DNA from: Paenibacillus sp. L3-i20
Lineage (GTDB): Bacteria; Bacillota; Bacilli; Paenibacillales; Paenibacillaceae
Direction of reading: 5' to 3'
Length of the DNA: 64,000 nt
Assembly (NCBI RefSeq): GCF_022180385.2
Contig: NZ_BQME02000002.1
Coordinates: forward strand, 1,426,001 to 1,490,000
The notes beneath the pieces are model-generated. The model made no database searches, was not told the DNA's origin, and saw only the letters and a program-made list of their open reading frames with translations. Both the position numbers and the translations under genes were made by a program. Positions 18,981-26,830 of the stretch are shown piece by piece (within the stretch, counting starts at the first letter, position 1; each line of letters starts with the position of its first letter).

Positions 18981-19481
18981 TTAGTCCGCTTTAACAAGAA
19001 ACAGCGGCTGGCCATATTCAACTAGCTGACCATTTGAGACCAACACTTCAACGATCTCACCTTTAACTTCTGCTTCCAGTTCATTCATCAGTTTCATCGC
19101 TTCCAAAATGCAAACGACAGACTTCTCTTGAACACGGTCACCCGCTTTAACAAAAGGTCCTGATTCCGGAGTCGGTGAACTGTAGAAAGTACCGACCATC
19201 GGCGAAACGATTTGATGAAGGTTTGCAGCCGGAGCTGGAATCGGAGCTGCTTCTTGAACAGCTGGCTGTCCGCTAGTAACTACAGGAGGCTGTTGTGGAG
19301 CCATCGCAAACGGAGTTTGTGAATATGTATGCGTAATTGGAGCCGCTTGCACATTCACCACTTCAGTTTTTCCTGGTTTACGGATATGCAGACGTGCTCC
19401 TTCGTTTTCAATTTCGAGCTCCTGAACGGATGTTTGATCAACCAACTTGATCAATTCTTTAATCTCGCTCAACTTGAACAT
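18981..19481 (-). CDS. accB: Biotin carboxyl carrier protein of acetyl-CoA carboxylase
   Basis: 166 residues: N-terminal [15 protein letters not shown] segment, a Pro/Ala/Gln-rich linker (about 60-95), and the C-terminal biotinyl domain with the lipoyl-type [15 protein letters not shown] motif, whose Lys carries biotin. ATG at 19481 chosen because GAGGAGTGA lies 10-12 bases upstream. First gene of accB-accC. Confidence 0.97.
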   Translation of the reverse strand: MFKLSEIKELIKLVDQTSVQELEIENEGARLHIRKPGKTEVVNVQAAPITHTYSQTPFAMAPQQPPVVTSGQPAVQEAAPIPAPAANLHQIVSPMVGTFYSSPTPESGPFVKAGDRVQEKSVVCILEAMKLMNELEAEVKGEIVEVLVSNGQLVEYGQPLFLVKAD

Positions 19482-19647
19482 GAACGTAATCACTCCTCTT
19501 CTTCACATAACGTTTAACATTATAACATAAAAAAACAACAAGACGAATCATTTTTTGTACAAGCCACCATTTCTAGCCCATCCGATCAATCAGTTACAAT
19601 TATGATCTCATCTTCGAACTGGCAACTAAATAGTAGAATCACGAAAA

Positions 19648-19687
19648 ACTCCGCTCGGATCGGCTGATTGCCGGTGTCGAACGGAGT
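19648..19687 (-). terminator. spoIIIA operon terminator
   Basis: On the minus strand ACTCCGTTCG pairs with CCGAGCGGAGT and is followed by TTTTTCG. It lies 22 bases after the spoIIIAH stop and ends the spoIIIA operon. Confidence 0.75.
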
Positions 19688-19708
19688 CAGTTAAAGTACA
19701 TTAGTTAC

Positions 19709-20323
19709 TTATTGCGGAACAGGCACAAATTGTACTGAAATACGATCTGCATTTACTTCCATTGCAGTCATAACTTGATCGATTATGCTTGCTGCTTCTT
19801 TCTTCTCTAGCTTATCGCTAGTAACAACGACTTTGAATCGATCATTCTCTTCAGAAATCAACGCTATCTTATATTGTTCCATAAGCGCAGACTCCAAATT
19901 TTTGATGCGATCGAACTTCTCTTCCAATTGAGCCATCTTAGCTGATGCTGCAGCAGATTCCTCCTGTTTAAGGTTCACATTAGCAAGTTCCGACAAAATT
20001 TGATCATTCGCATCGGAATAACTTTTTTCACGCTTTGCAAGCAACTCACTGAATAATCCGCCTTGAGCAAATCCTTCTTCCTCCAATTTGTTAAGTACTT
20101 GCTGGTTAACTGCACTAATTTCGTTTACTCCCGTTGCTTTCATCACTTCGTCAACAACAACTTCGCCGCTCCCTGCTACCTCAGTTACATTTTGTTCCGG
20201 TGTTTTGCTGCCCGACAACTTATCAGCATCGTTCATGTCTTGCGTGAACAAGTAATAAGCGGATAAAATCACCATCAAACTAAGCATCGAAACCAGCCAA
20301 ATTGTTTGTCTTTTTGTATTCAT
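19709..20323 (-). CDS. spoIIIAH: Stage III sporulation protein SpoIIIAH
   Basis: 204 residues: short cytoplasmic basic N-terminus (MNTKRQTIW), one membrane helix (about 9-27), a helical linker rich in Glu, Ala and Lys, and a C-terminal YscJ/FliF-like ring-building domain (about 110-204) ending ISVQFVPVPQ. In B. subtilis it binds forespore SpoIIQ to form the intercellular channel. ATG at 20323 follows GAGGAGG by 6 bases. Last gene of the operon, separated from spoIIIAG by a repeat array. Confidence 0.95.
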   Translation of the reverse strand: MNTKRQTIWLVSMLSLMVILSAYYLFTQDMNDADKLSGSKTPEQNVTEVAGSGEVVVDEVMKATGVNEISAVNQQVLNKLEEEGFAQGGLFSELLAKREKSYSDANDQILSELANVNLKQEESAAASAKMAQLEEKFDRIKNLESALMEQYKIALISEENDRFKVVVTSDKLEKKEAASIIDQVMTAMEVNADRISVQFVPVPQ

Positions 20324-20336
20324 ATACATCCTCCTC

Positions 20337-20532
20337 AAAGTTTTGTGAAGCAAAACTTGCTTCGTAAGCATTAACCCAAAGTTTTGTGAAGCAAAACTTG
20401 CTTCGTAAGCATTAACCCAAAGTTTTGTGAAGCAAAACTTGCTTCGTAAGCATTAACCCAAAGTTTTGTGAAGCAAAACTTGCTTCGTAAGCATTAACCC
20501 AAAGTTTTGTGAAGCAAAACTTGCTTCGTAAG
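20337..20532. repeat. 41-bp tandem repeat array filling the spoIIIAG-spoIIIAH gap
   Basis: Units begin at 20337, 20378, 20419, 20460 and 20501: four full 41-bp copies and a final 32-bp partial copy, identical as read by eye. Each contains AAGTTTTG/CAAAACTT with a 5-base loop and an overlapping GAAGCA/TGCTTC stem, so two exclusive hairpins are possible per unit. The array occupies nearly all of the space between the spoIIIAG stop and the spoIIIAH ribosome binding site. Confidence 0.97.
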
Positions 20533-20540
20533 TATCCATA

Positions 20541-21170
20541 CTATTGCTTGCTTGGCACCACTGAAATACGACTAATCGGAACGTCTACACCTTTTTCTAC
20601 TGCATTGATAATCAATCTTCTGACCATGGCGTTTTCTGCACCTTTTGCTACAATGATGACCCCACGGATTTTTGGATTAATCGTTTTGGTTATGATAGGC
20701 TTTTGGTCACCCGATACTTCATTCAAAACAACTTGGCCATCCTTGCCAATCGAAGTAATATGCCTCACTCCCCCATTTGGATCATTTTCGTTTGTGATCG
20801 TTTGTGTTTCTTGCTTATGTCTTTCAACGACGATTTCCTCAGTTGAGTCAATCGTGACCATCACATCAACAGTACCGACACCAACGATTTTCTCCAAAAT
20901 CTCCTTCATCCGTGTTTCGAGTGTTCCTTCAATAGATTCAAAGGGAGAATTAGGGGATGTTTCTTTATTGGAGGTTCCATCAACCACAGGCAAAGGGTTC
21001 GTTTGCTGAAGTGAGGGCTCTACCCCTTTATAGGGTAAAAAAGAATTTATAAGCATGAGAACAGCTCCAATCCCTCCCACAATAAGAAGAATTCTGAGAG
21101 TCCGAACACGCTTGGGCCCGCTTGGACCACCACCTATTGCAGACTCTAATCCTTCTAACCATTTAGCCAT
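20541..21170 (-). CDS. spoIIIAG: Stage III sporulation protein SpoIIIAG
   Basis: 209 residues with one N-terminal membrane helix (about 27-45, ILLIVGGIGAVLMLINS) and an extracytoplasmic ring-forming domain with a variable insert; VDVMVTIDSTEEIVVERHK and VIIVAKGAENAMVRRLI are typical. Forms a large ring in the mother-cell membrane of the sporulation channel. The ATG at 21170 lies 9 bases after AGGAGG; two upstream in-frame starts are too close to that site. Confidence 0.93.
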   Translation of the reverse strand: MAKWLEGLESAIGGGPSGPKRVRTLRILLIVGGIGAVLMLINSFLPYKGVEPSLQQTNPLPVVDGTSNKETSPNSPFESIEGTLETRMKEILEKIVGVGTVDVMVTIDSTEEIVVERHKQETQTITNENDPNGGVRHITSIGKDGQVVLNEVSGDQKPIITKTINPKIRGVIIVAKGAENAMVRRLIINAVEKGVDVPISRISVVPSKQ

Positions 21171-21199
21171 TCCAATCATCCTCCTTCCCTTCAAATCCT

Positions 21200-21925
21200 T
21201 CACTTTGGAACATTTGGATCAGCTCGCTGACGGATAAAGATATTTTTTTTATGAACGCTCCAGCCTTGCGCCAAAACGCCTTGAATGGCGAGTGTTTCCG
21301 CCTTGTTCACTTTGATGTAGCCTACTCCAGCTTCTTCTTTATTCGATTCACTTGTTGCTGCTGGATTAACTTCAACACTTTCAACCTCTATATTTACAGC
21401 TACAGGTGCAATTTCCTTAACACTCGTATTCCCTTGTCCTTCTGAATCTCTATTAATTTGTGCCTTTAACGAAACGGTGATTGTCCCAATTTCGGGAACA
21501 GGATCCCCTTGTCCTTGTTTCTTCCAAGTAAGTTCAACATCAACCGATTCCACTTGATTTCCTGTCTGTTTTTCAATTTCCTTAAACATTGCTTCTTCTA
21601 GCGCAAGTTTTGTTAGCTTTGCTGCTTCTTGATTTCTTTTACTTCGAATTTCATTTGCTCTATTTTGAATTTCTTCAAGAGTCGGCATCTTCACATTGCG
21701 TTCCATCGCTTGTTCATTCCAAATTTCCATCCCAGCATCTAATCTTGCACTCATATCAGCTTGCAAGAGACGAAGAATTGGCGAAAGTATCGTAAGCAGT
21801 ATAAACAATCCGATCACAAGCCTTGCATAACGCTGCATAGCTTTGTTCGGGAGCATCAGCTCTACCAATACGGCGAGTAGGATGACCGCAATAATATCTC
21901 TAAGCCAATCGCTTAACCACGCCAT
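21200..21925 (-). CDS. spoIIIAF: Stage III sporulation protein SpoIIIAF
   Basis: 241 residues: two N-terminal helices (MAWLSDWLRDIIAVILLAVL, then YARLVIGLFILLTILSPILR) and a soluble domain with ring-building features. The ORF extends 32 codons further upstream through a repeat array, but ATG at 21925 behind GGGGGAGGTGA matches the family N-terminus. Gap of 29 bases to spoIIIAG. Confidence 0.93.
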   Translation of the reverse strand: MAWLSDWLRDIIAVILLAVLVELMLPNKAMQRYARLVIGLFILLTILSPILRLLQADMSARLDAGMEIWNEQAMERNVKMPTLEEIQNRANEIRSKRNQEAAKLTKLALEEAMFKEIEKQTGNQVESVDVELTWKKQGQGDPVPEIGTITVSLKAQINRDSEGQGNTSVKEIAPVAVNIEVESVEVNPAATSESNKEEAGVGYIKVNKAETLAIQGVLAQGWSVHKKNIFIRQRADPNVPK

Positions 21926-21945
21926 CACATTGAGCTCACCTCCCC

Positions 21946-22099
21946 CAAAGTTTTGCGAAGCAAAACTTACTTCGTAAGCAAGTGCGAAGCAAAACTTACT
22001 TCGTAAGCAAGTGCGAAGCAAAACTCACTTCTTAAGCAGCAGCGAAACAAAACTCGCTTCGCAAGCAATTACAGAGCAAAACTTTCTTCGAAAGTCTAT
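21946..22099. repeat. 29-bp repeat array filling the spoIIIAE-spoIIIAF gap
   Basis: Five 29-bp units begin at 21955, 21984, 22013, 22042 and 22071, preceded by AAAGTTTT. Units 1 and 2 are identical and the later ones are progressively diverged. The unit is the core of the 41-bp repeat at 20337-20532 (gYGAAGCAAAACTT, then CTTCGTAAGC). The array fills the gap from the spoIIIAF ribosome binding site to 3 bases before the spoIIIAE stop. Confidence 0.95.
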
Positions 22100-22102
22100 T
22101 GC

Positions 22103-23326
22103 TCAACGAACCATAATTGCAGCATTACCAGCGGTCAAAATGATCGTTACTGCCAAAAAGAACATGAGACTAACAGCAGCAAGTGCAGCAAACACGTATA
22201 TCATCGTCTTACCAATCGTCTGCAAGCATCCCACGATTGGAGAGTCGCCAAGCGGCTGCATAATAGCGGCCGAGATGTTATAGATTAGCGCTAGCGTTAA
22301 TATTTTTAATGCTGGAAAAGCACTCAAGAACAATAATATGATAACGCCCGCTAAACCAATTGCATTTTTTGCGAGCATCGAGGCCGAAATAACCGTGTCT
22401 GCCGCATCCGAAAACATTCTGCCCACTACCGGAACAAAGTTGCCTGTGACGAACTTAGCCGTTCGTAAAGTCACTCCGTCTGTTACTGCTCCAGTTGCTC
22501 CTTGGACTGAAATAACACCTAGAAATATAGTAAGCAACACACCAAGCAGACCAACAGCGATTGTTCGAAGTAGATTAGCAAGCTGTGTCACTTTAAATTT
22601 TTCTGACAAGGCACTGGCGATATGAAGCACAGCAGAGAAAAACAATAATGGAAATACAATCGTGTAGATGACGGTACCTACAACATGGATCATAAAAATA
22701 ATGAGTGGATGCAGAACCGATACCGTAATTAGACTACCCATTGAAGCAAGCAACGTGAGGAGAAGCGGCACCATAGCAAGCATGAAAGTAATCATGTTTT
22801 CAATAGCTTCTCTTGCGTAACCAATTGCCACATGAAAGCTGTTGACAGCTATAATAACAAGCACCATATATGTGATCGAATATGCAACTTTACTGATCGT
22901 ATTTCTTTCAAAAGCGTTTTGCAGCGTCTCAAGTACCATACTAAATACGGTTAGCATAATGATTGTGACGAGTAGTTTTCCATTGTAGAGCACCTCATGC
23001 CATAAATACTTGAGCAGTCCTTGAAACACGTCCAACAGATTCATTCCTCCGCCCGGCATAAGCATTTCACCGAAGCTTGGTACACCTTGATCTGGGAAAT
23101 AGCCGCCATAATCACTGCGGAGCTTGTTCCAATAATGCTCGACAGGTTCTGTCCCAAGTCCGCCAAGCTGTTCTTCTGTCAGTTCTTTGGCTGTAGGTGT
23201 CGTAGTCGTTCCATTAGGCTCACCTTCAGCTTTGCTAATCGAAGACATAAACGAGAAGCAAAATAATGTAACGAACAGGAACAGCAACAGTTTGGCCCTG
23301 CTTCGCATGTCACTTGACGGCAACAT
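22103..23326 (-). CDS. spoIIIAE: Stage III sporulation protein SpoIIIAE
   Basis: About 407 residues with a signal peptide (RAKLLLFLFVTLFCFSF, then an Ala-rich region) and seven or more membrane segments, the usual pattern for the largest membrane component of the SpoIIIA complex. Typical segments: GVISVQGATGAVTDGVTLRTAKF (part: VISVQGATGAVTDG) and FVPVVGRMFSDAADTV. The ATG at 23326 is preceded by GGGGAG; a TTG at 23335 overlapping the spoIIIAD stop is an alternative. Confidence 0.94.
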   Translation of the reverse strand: MLPSSDMRSRAKLLLFLFVTLFCFSFMSSISKAEGEPNGTTTTPTAKELTEEQLGGLGTEPVEHYWNKLRSDYGGYFPDQGVPSFGEMLMPGGGMNLLDVFQGLLKYLWHEVLYNGKLLVTIIMLTVFSMVLETLQNAFERNTISKVAYSITYMVLVIIAVNSFHVAIGYAREAIENMITFMLAMVPLLLTLLASMGSLITVSVLHPLIIFMIHVVGTVIYTIVFPLLFFSAVLHIASALSEKFKVTQLANLLRTIAVGLLGVLLTIFLGVISVQGATGAVTDGVTLRTAKFVTGNFVPVVGRMFSDAADTVISASMLAKNAIGLAGVIILLFLSAFPALKILTLALIYNISAAIMQPLGDSPIVGCLQTIGKTMIYVFAALAAVSLMFFLAVTIILTAGNAAIMVR

Positions 23327-23331
23327 ATTGG

Positions 23332-23736
23332 TCAACTCCCCGCCGGCAGCAATCCGATGACGGTCTCGACAATAACGCTGATAATCGGTATAGCCATGAC
23401 GAGAATGAATACTTTGCCGGCAAATTCTATTTTTGAGGCGATGCTCTCTTGCCCCGCATCTCGTACAATTTGTGCTCCAAACTCGGCAATATAAGCGATT
23501 CCGATTATTTTCAGCACCGTCTTCAAGTAAATAGAGGGTATGCCGGAGCGATTCGCTAAATCTTCTAATACTGTAATGACTGCTTCAATCTTGCCGATTA
23601 CATAAAGAAAGATAAAAAGTCCTGTAAATGCTGCTAGAAGGAAAGCAAACATCGGCTTCTGTTCTTTTACTACTAGTATGAGTACGGATGCCATTAAGCC
23701 GATGCCGACAATTTGTATAATCTCCACTTCGTTCAC
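23332..23736 (-). CDS. spoIIIAD: Stage III sporulation protein SpoIIIAD
   Basis: Membrane protein of about 131-134 residues with four hydrophobic segments; VEIIQIVGIGLMASVL, FAGKVFILVMAIPIIS and the ending VETVIGLLP match the family. Starts with GTG: either 23736, immediately after the spoIIIAC stop, or 23727, which is better spaced from TAGGTGA. Overlaps the start region of spoIIIAE. Confidence 0.93.
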   Translation of the reverse strand: MNEVEIIQIVGIGLMASVLILVVKEQKPMFAFLLAAFTGLFIFLYVIGKIEAVITVLEDLANRSGIPSIYLKTVLKIIGIAYIAEFGAQIVRDAGQESIASKIEFAGKVFILVMAIPIISVIVETVIGLLPAGS

Positions 23737-23940
23737 CTACTGGAACAAAAAGATCGTTTTGATTTCCTGGAACAATTCATTGAGCATCCGAACGACCATA
23801 AACAAGACGACTACAAATCCGATAACGGTGACCCAATGCGCCATGTCTTCCTTTCCCATCTGCTTCAGAACGGAATGAATCATTGCGATGATAATGCCGA
23901 TCCCAGCGATTTGAAATATGGCGCTAACATCGATATTCAT
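23737..23940 (-). CDS. spoIIIAC: Stage III sporulation protein SpoIIIAC
   Basis: 67-residue protein with two membrane helices (IFQIAGIGIIIAMIHSVL and VTVIGFVVVLFMVVRML) joined by a short polar loop GKEDMAH. Family-typical length and sequence. Sits directly against spoIIIAD and 15 bases after spoIIIAB. Confidence 0.96.
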   Translation of the reverse strand: MNIDVSAIFQIAGIGIIIAMIHSVLKQMGKEDMAHWVTVIGFVVVLFMVVRMLNELFQEIKTIFLFQ

Positions 23941-23955
23941 AAGCAGCGCACCCTC

Positions 23956-24471
23956 TTACACCATCAAAATGACGATCAGCACAGCGAACAGCACTCCGAG
24001 ACTTTTCCACATTTTCTCATATCGTCCTTGATCGTCTCTTGCTGCGTCCTCTTCAGCTTTAAGTTGTAATAAAGCTAGTCGCAGATGTTTCATTTGATCC
24101 TCTTTATCGCTTATGCCAAGTGTTGATCCGAGCCGCAGAATGACTGCCTGCTCGTTACTTTTCATAGAAGTTTCGCCCCAATGGGCTTTAATCGCTTCTC
24201 CCCAGCTCTCTTGAAACGACAGTCCTTCCGCCTTCAATACACCTGAAGCTGCTGATCTTAACATCGAGGCTAGAGGCTCGGATGCAGCATCTGCTGTCCT
24301 CTCTAGCGCCTCAGGAAGTGGCGTATGACCATAGCCGATTTCCGTTTCCAGCCTTTGAAGTACATGTGCAAGCTGCTTCAACTGCTTTGGTCGTTCGGAA
24401 AATCGTGCAGCCTGTTGAAAACCAATCAATGTGCCTGCAAGCAGTATGAGGACTGCTCCAATCAACTTCAT
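23956..24471 (-). CDS. spoIIIAB: Stage III sporulation protein SpoIIIAB
   Basis: 171 residues: N-terminal membrane helix (GAVLILLAGTLIGFQQA), a large helical soluble domain (LEKRLETEIGYG-like stretch RLETEIGYGHTPLPEALER), and a C-terminal helix (LGVLFAVLIVILMV). Related to type II secretion F proteins. Start overlaps the spoIIIAA stop by 4 bases, so translation is coupled. Confidence 0.94.
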   Translation of the reverse strand: MKLIGAVLILLAGTLIGFQQAARFSERPKQLKQLAHVLQRLETEIGYGHTPLPEALERTADAASEPLASMLRSAASGVLKAEGLSFQESWGEAIKAHWGETSMKSNEQAVILRLGSTLGISDKEDQMKHLRLALLQLKAEEDAARDDQGRYEKMWKSLGVLFAVLIVILMV

Positions 24472-25508
24472 AGCTCATCAACTCGGCTTCGCCCCATGAT
24501 GCTGAGAGAACCATGAGCATGTATATGTTCCTTGCCTCTTGTTGAAGGGGTATCCAACATGGTTTTTGCGCTTACAATGCGATGCATGACTCCGTCGTTT
24601 GTTCGCTTCAACTCCACTATTTGCGTGAATGTCCCATCCTGAACCAACTTCAGAAGTTCTGGTCGTCCTTTCGCATCATGAATGTCAAAGGCATGTGCAG
24701 TCGCAATGACACTTACCCCTGCATGGCTCGCTTCACGAATTGCATCAGCATCCTCCGGCCGACCTATCTCATCAACAATCAGCACCTCAGGGGACATCGA
24801 ACGAAGAAGCATCATCATTCCTTCTGCCTTAGGACAAGCATCCATCACATCTGTTCTTGGACCAACATCAAAAGTAGGTATGCCTCTAACACATGCTGCA
24901 ATTTCAGATCTTTCATCAATGATGCCTACTTTTTTACCACCGCTTCCATTAGAGTCGCTGCCTGTCCAAAGTCCATAACTAGTTGATCTAGCGATATCTC
25001 TTACCAATGTTGTTTTACCTTGCTGAGGCGGTGCCAATATGAGTGTTGAACTAATTGATCCTCGCGTTCGGTCTATCAGCTTAGGCATAAGATGCCTAGC
25101 AGCTCCTATGACTTCACGCGCGATTCGGATGTTGAAGCCCCCGATATCCCGGATTCCCCGCACCGTTCCACCGTCTAGAATCGTCCGACCTGCAAGCCCG
25201 ATTCGATGTCCACCCGATACGGTAATATATCCTCGCCGAAGCTCCTCTTCCATGGCGTATAACGAATAATTCGTTATTCGCTCCAGCAGCTTTCTACACT
25301 GCTCTGCAGTTGGTTTGAACGCTCCATCTGAGAGTTGTCTGAGCGCCCCGTCAGTTGCCACGAATTTGGAAATTCCTCGGTAAGCGATCTCCAGTGGTCG
25401 ATCTTCCCGAATTCTTATTTCTTCAAGCATCCCTTTGACATCTAGAGGAAGTTGATCAAGCAGCTTTTTCACCTCTAGCGGCAATAAATGCGATACATGG
25501 GATAGCAT
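24468..25508 (-). CDS. spoIIIAA: Stage III sporulation ATPase SpoIIIAA
   Basis: 346 residues, secretion-type ATPase that probably powers the mother-cell-to-forespore channel. Walker A LAPPQQGKTTLVRDIA near residue 158-173, Walker B EVLIVDEIGRPEDADA, and a downstream VSVIATAHAFDI motif. First gene of the eight-gene operon, behind GGGAGTG and a sigma-E-like promoter. Its stop overlaps spoIIIAB. Confidence 0.96.
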   Translation of the reverse strand: MLSHVSHLLPLEVKKLLDQLPLDVKGMLEEIRIREDRPLEIAYRGISKFVATDGALRQLSDGAFKPTAEQCRKLLERITNYSLYAMEEELRRGYITVSGGHRIGLAGRTILDGGTVRGIRDIGGFNIRIAREVIGAARHLMPKLIDRTRGSISSTLILAPPQQGKTTLVRDIARSTSYGLWTGSDSNGSGGKKVGIIDERSEIAACVRGIPTFDVGPRTDVMDACPKAEGMMMLLRSMSPEVLIVDEIGRPEDADAIREASHAGVSVIATAHAFDIHDAKGRPELLKLVQDGTFTQIVELKRTNDGVMHRIVSAKTMLDTPSTRGKEHIHAHGSLSIMGRSRVDEL

Positions 25509-25545
25509 ACTTCCATCACTCCCCTTTGATTGTCTAACGTCGTTA

Positions 25546-25576
25546 CATATGTATGCTTGTCAGATGAAAATATGTC
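25546..25576 (-). promoter_or_regulatory. Sigma-E-like promoter of the spoIIIA operon
   Basis: On the minus strand GACATATT (25569-25576) and CATACATATG (25546-25555) are separated by 13 bases, close to the mother-cell sigma-E pattern (ATATT, 13-15 bases, CATACAnT). About 35 bases upstream of the spoIIIAA start. In B. subtilis this operon is sigma-E dependent. Confidence 0.65.
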
Positions 25577-25609
25577 TTTCATTTCTGTTTCTGCTAGATT
25601 TGTAATCTA

Positions 25610-25876
25610 TTATTTTTTCAATATGCCAATCATCAAACAAGTAACACCAACAGCCACCCAAATAAACTTCGAAGCAGAAAGCTTATCAGACAGACCTACA
25701 AGACCAATAGTCGTTGTTGCTATTAGAATTAGCGGCCCGATTAATGCCAGCGATGAATTTACGATAAGTGACTTTTCGATGTCATTCATTCGAAGCATAA
25801 TTAATGCTGCGCACAGCTCGATGCTGCCTGACAATATTCGAAGCATTGCCATACTAAGAACTATTTTGTTCAACAC
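25610..25876 (-). CDS. yqhV: YqhV family protein (DUF2619)
   Basis: 88-residue membrane protein with three hydrophobic segments (MAMLRILSGSIELCAALIML; SLALIGPLILIATTTIGLVG; FIWVAVGVTCLMIGIL). The LRILSGSIE start and its position directly upstream of spoIIIAA match B. subtilis yqhV. Function unknown. GTG at 25874-25876 chosen because AAAGGAGGT lies 9 bases upstream; the longer frame adds 20 unrelated residues. Confidence 0.85.
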   Translation of the reverse strand: MLNKIVLSMAMLRILSGSIELCAALIMLRMNDIEKSLIVNSSLALIGPLILIATTTIGLVGLSDKLSASKFIWVAVGVTCLMIGILKK

Positions 25877-26038
25877 ATTCCGTGGACCTCCTTTCACTTT
25901 TATGGATGTCTTATGTATATGCTTGCTTGTCTCCATTTCATGCAGGGCACCTGCCTACATGTGGCAGCATATAGTAAATAATTAATCGATCATGCAAACA
26001 ATTACGATTAAATGATTCAAGAAAGAAGGAATTGTGTG

Positions 26039-26749
26039 ATGCATGTCCAGGTCATATCCAGTGTGAATGAATCATGTTCCGCTAAGTTTCATCATAAAAC
26101 GGCACTTGTAATCGATGTGTTGCGCGCAACAAGCACAATTGTAACGGCACTTTCTGCCGGTGCAACAAGTGTAGTTCCTGCCGAAACGGTTATGGATGCC
26201 AGGGCGATGCAGCTTCCTGGCGATATTCTTGGGGGAGAACGTTTTTGCCGGAAAATCGCAGGCTTTGACCTTGGTAATTCACCAAATGAATATACAGAGC
26301 AAAGTGTCGGAGGACGCAGAATCATTTTGACTACAACAAACGGCACACGTGGCATACACAAATCAATGCGAGCTGATCATATTATTGTGGCGTCATTACT
26401 AAACGCAGAAGCTTGTGCTCGATATGCATTGGAACTGCGCCGGGATATCGTTATTCTGTGTGCTGGAAGTCATGATGACTTTGCAATTGAAGATGGTTTA
26501 TGCGCAGGCTTGTTACTCGATTGCTTAAAGAAACAAAGTAGTAATCCAATAGACGTTGATGACTTCGGCCATGCGATGCATTCTCTTTATCGTGATCGAG
26601 CAGATAGAGTGTTCGAAACCCTTCTGAACAGTCTCTCTGGTAAAAGACTGCAAAAGCTAGGCTCACGTGATGATATTGAAACTTGTTCGACAATTAATAA
26701 AATAAATCATGTACCCTATTTGAATGGTGATCAGCTCATACTTCGTTAA
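26039..26749 (+). CDS. 2-phosphosulfolactate phosphatase family protein (ComB)
   Basis: 236 residues. VIDVLRATSTIVTALSAGA, LGGERFCRKIAGFDLGNSP and ILTTTNGTRGI are the family motifs; the metal-binding Asp and phosphate-binding Arg regions are intact. The archaeal enzyme makes sulfolactate for coenzyme M. Bacterial homologues in spore formers could take part in sulfolactate formation, but that is inference. ATG at 26039 follows AAGGA; a start at 26012 lacks a site. Only plus-strand gene in this stretch. Confidence 0.85.
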   Translation: MHVQVISSVNESCSAKFHHKTALVIDVLRATSTIVTALSAGATSVVPAETVMDARAMQLPGDILGGERFCRKIAGFDLGNSPNEYTEQSVGGRRIILTTTNGTRGIHKSMRADHIIVASLLNAEACARYALELRRDIVILCAGSHDDFAIEDGLCAGLLLDCLKKQSSNPIDVDDFGHAMHSLYRDRADRVFETLLNSLSGKRLQKLGSRDDIETCSTINKINHVPYLNGDQLILR

Positions 26750-26770
26750 TAATTTTGCGGCAAAAAAAAT

Positions 26771-26802
26771 AGAGAGGGCATCCCGTCTGGGACACCCTCT
26801 CC
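26771..26802. terminator. Bidirectional terminator between comB-type gene and lysC
   Basis: GAGAGGGcATCCC pairs with GGGAcACCCTCTC around a short loop. On the minus strand it is followed by a long T run, serving lysC; on the plus strand by CTTTATATT for the convergent gene. Confidence 0.88.
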
Positions 26803-26830
26803 TTTATATTGGTATAAAGTTATATAAGTA

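Noticed and set aside
20509-21009. Plus-strand ORF of 166 codons opposite spoIIIAG
   Set aside because: Shadow frame of spoIIIAG on the other strand; no ribosome binding site and begins inside the repeat array.
20337-22099. CRISPR array
   Set aside because: The units are contiguous tandem repeats without variable spacers, and there are no cas genes.
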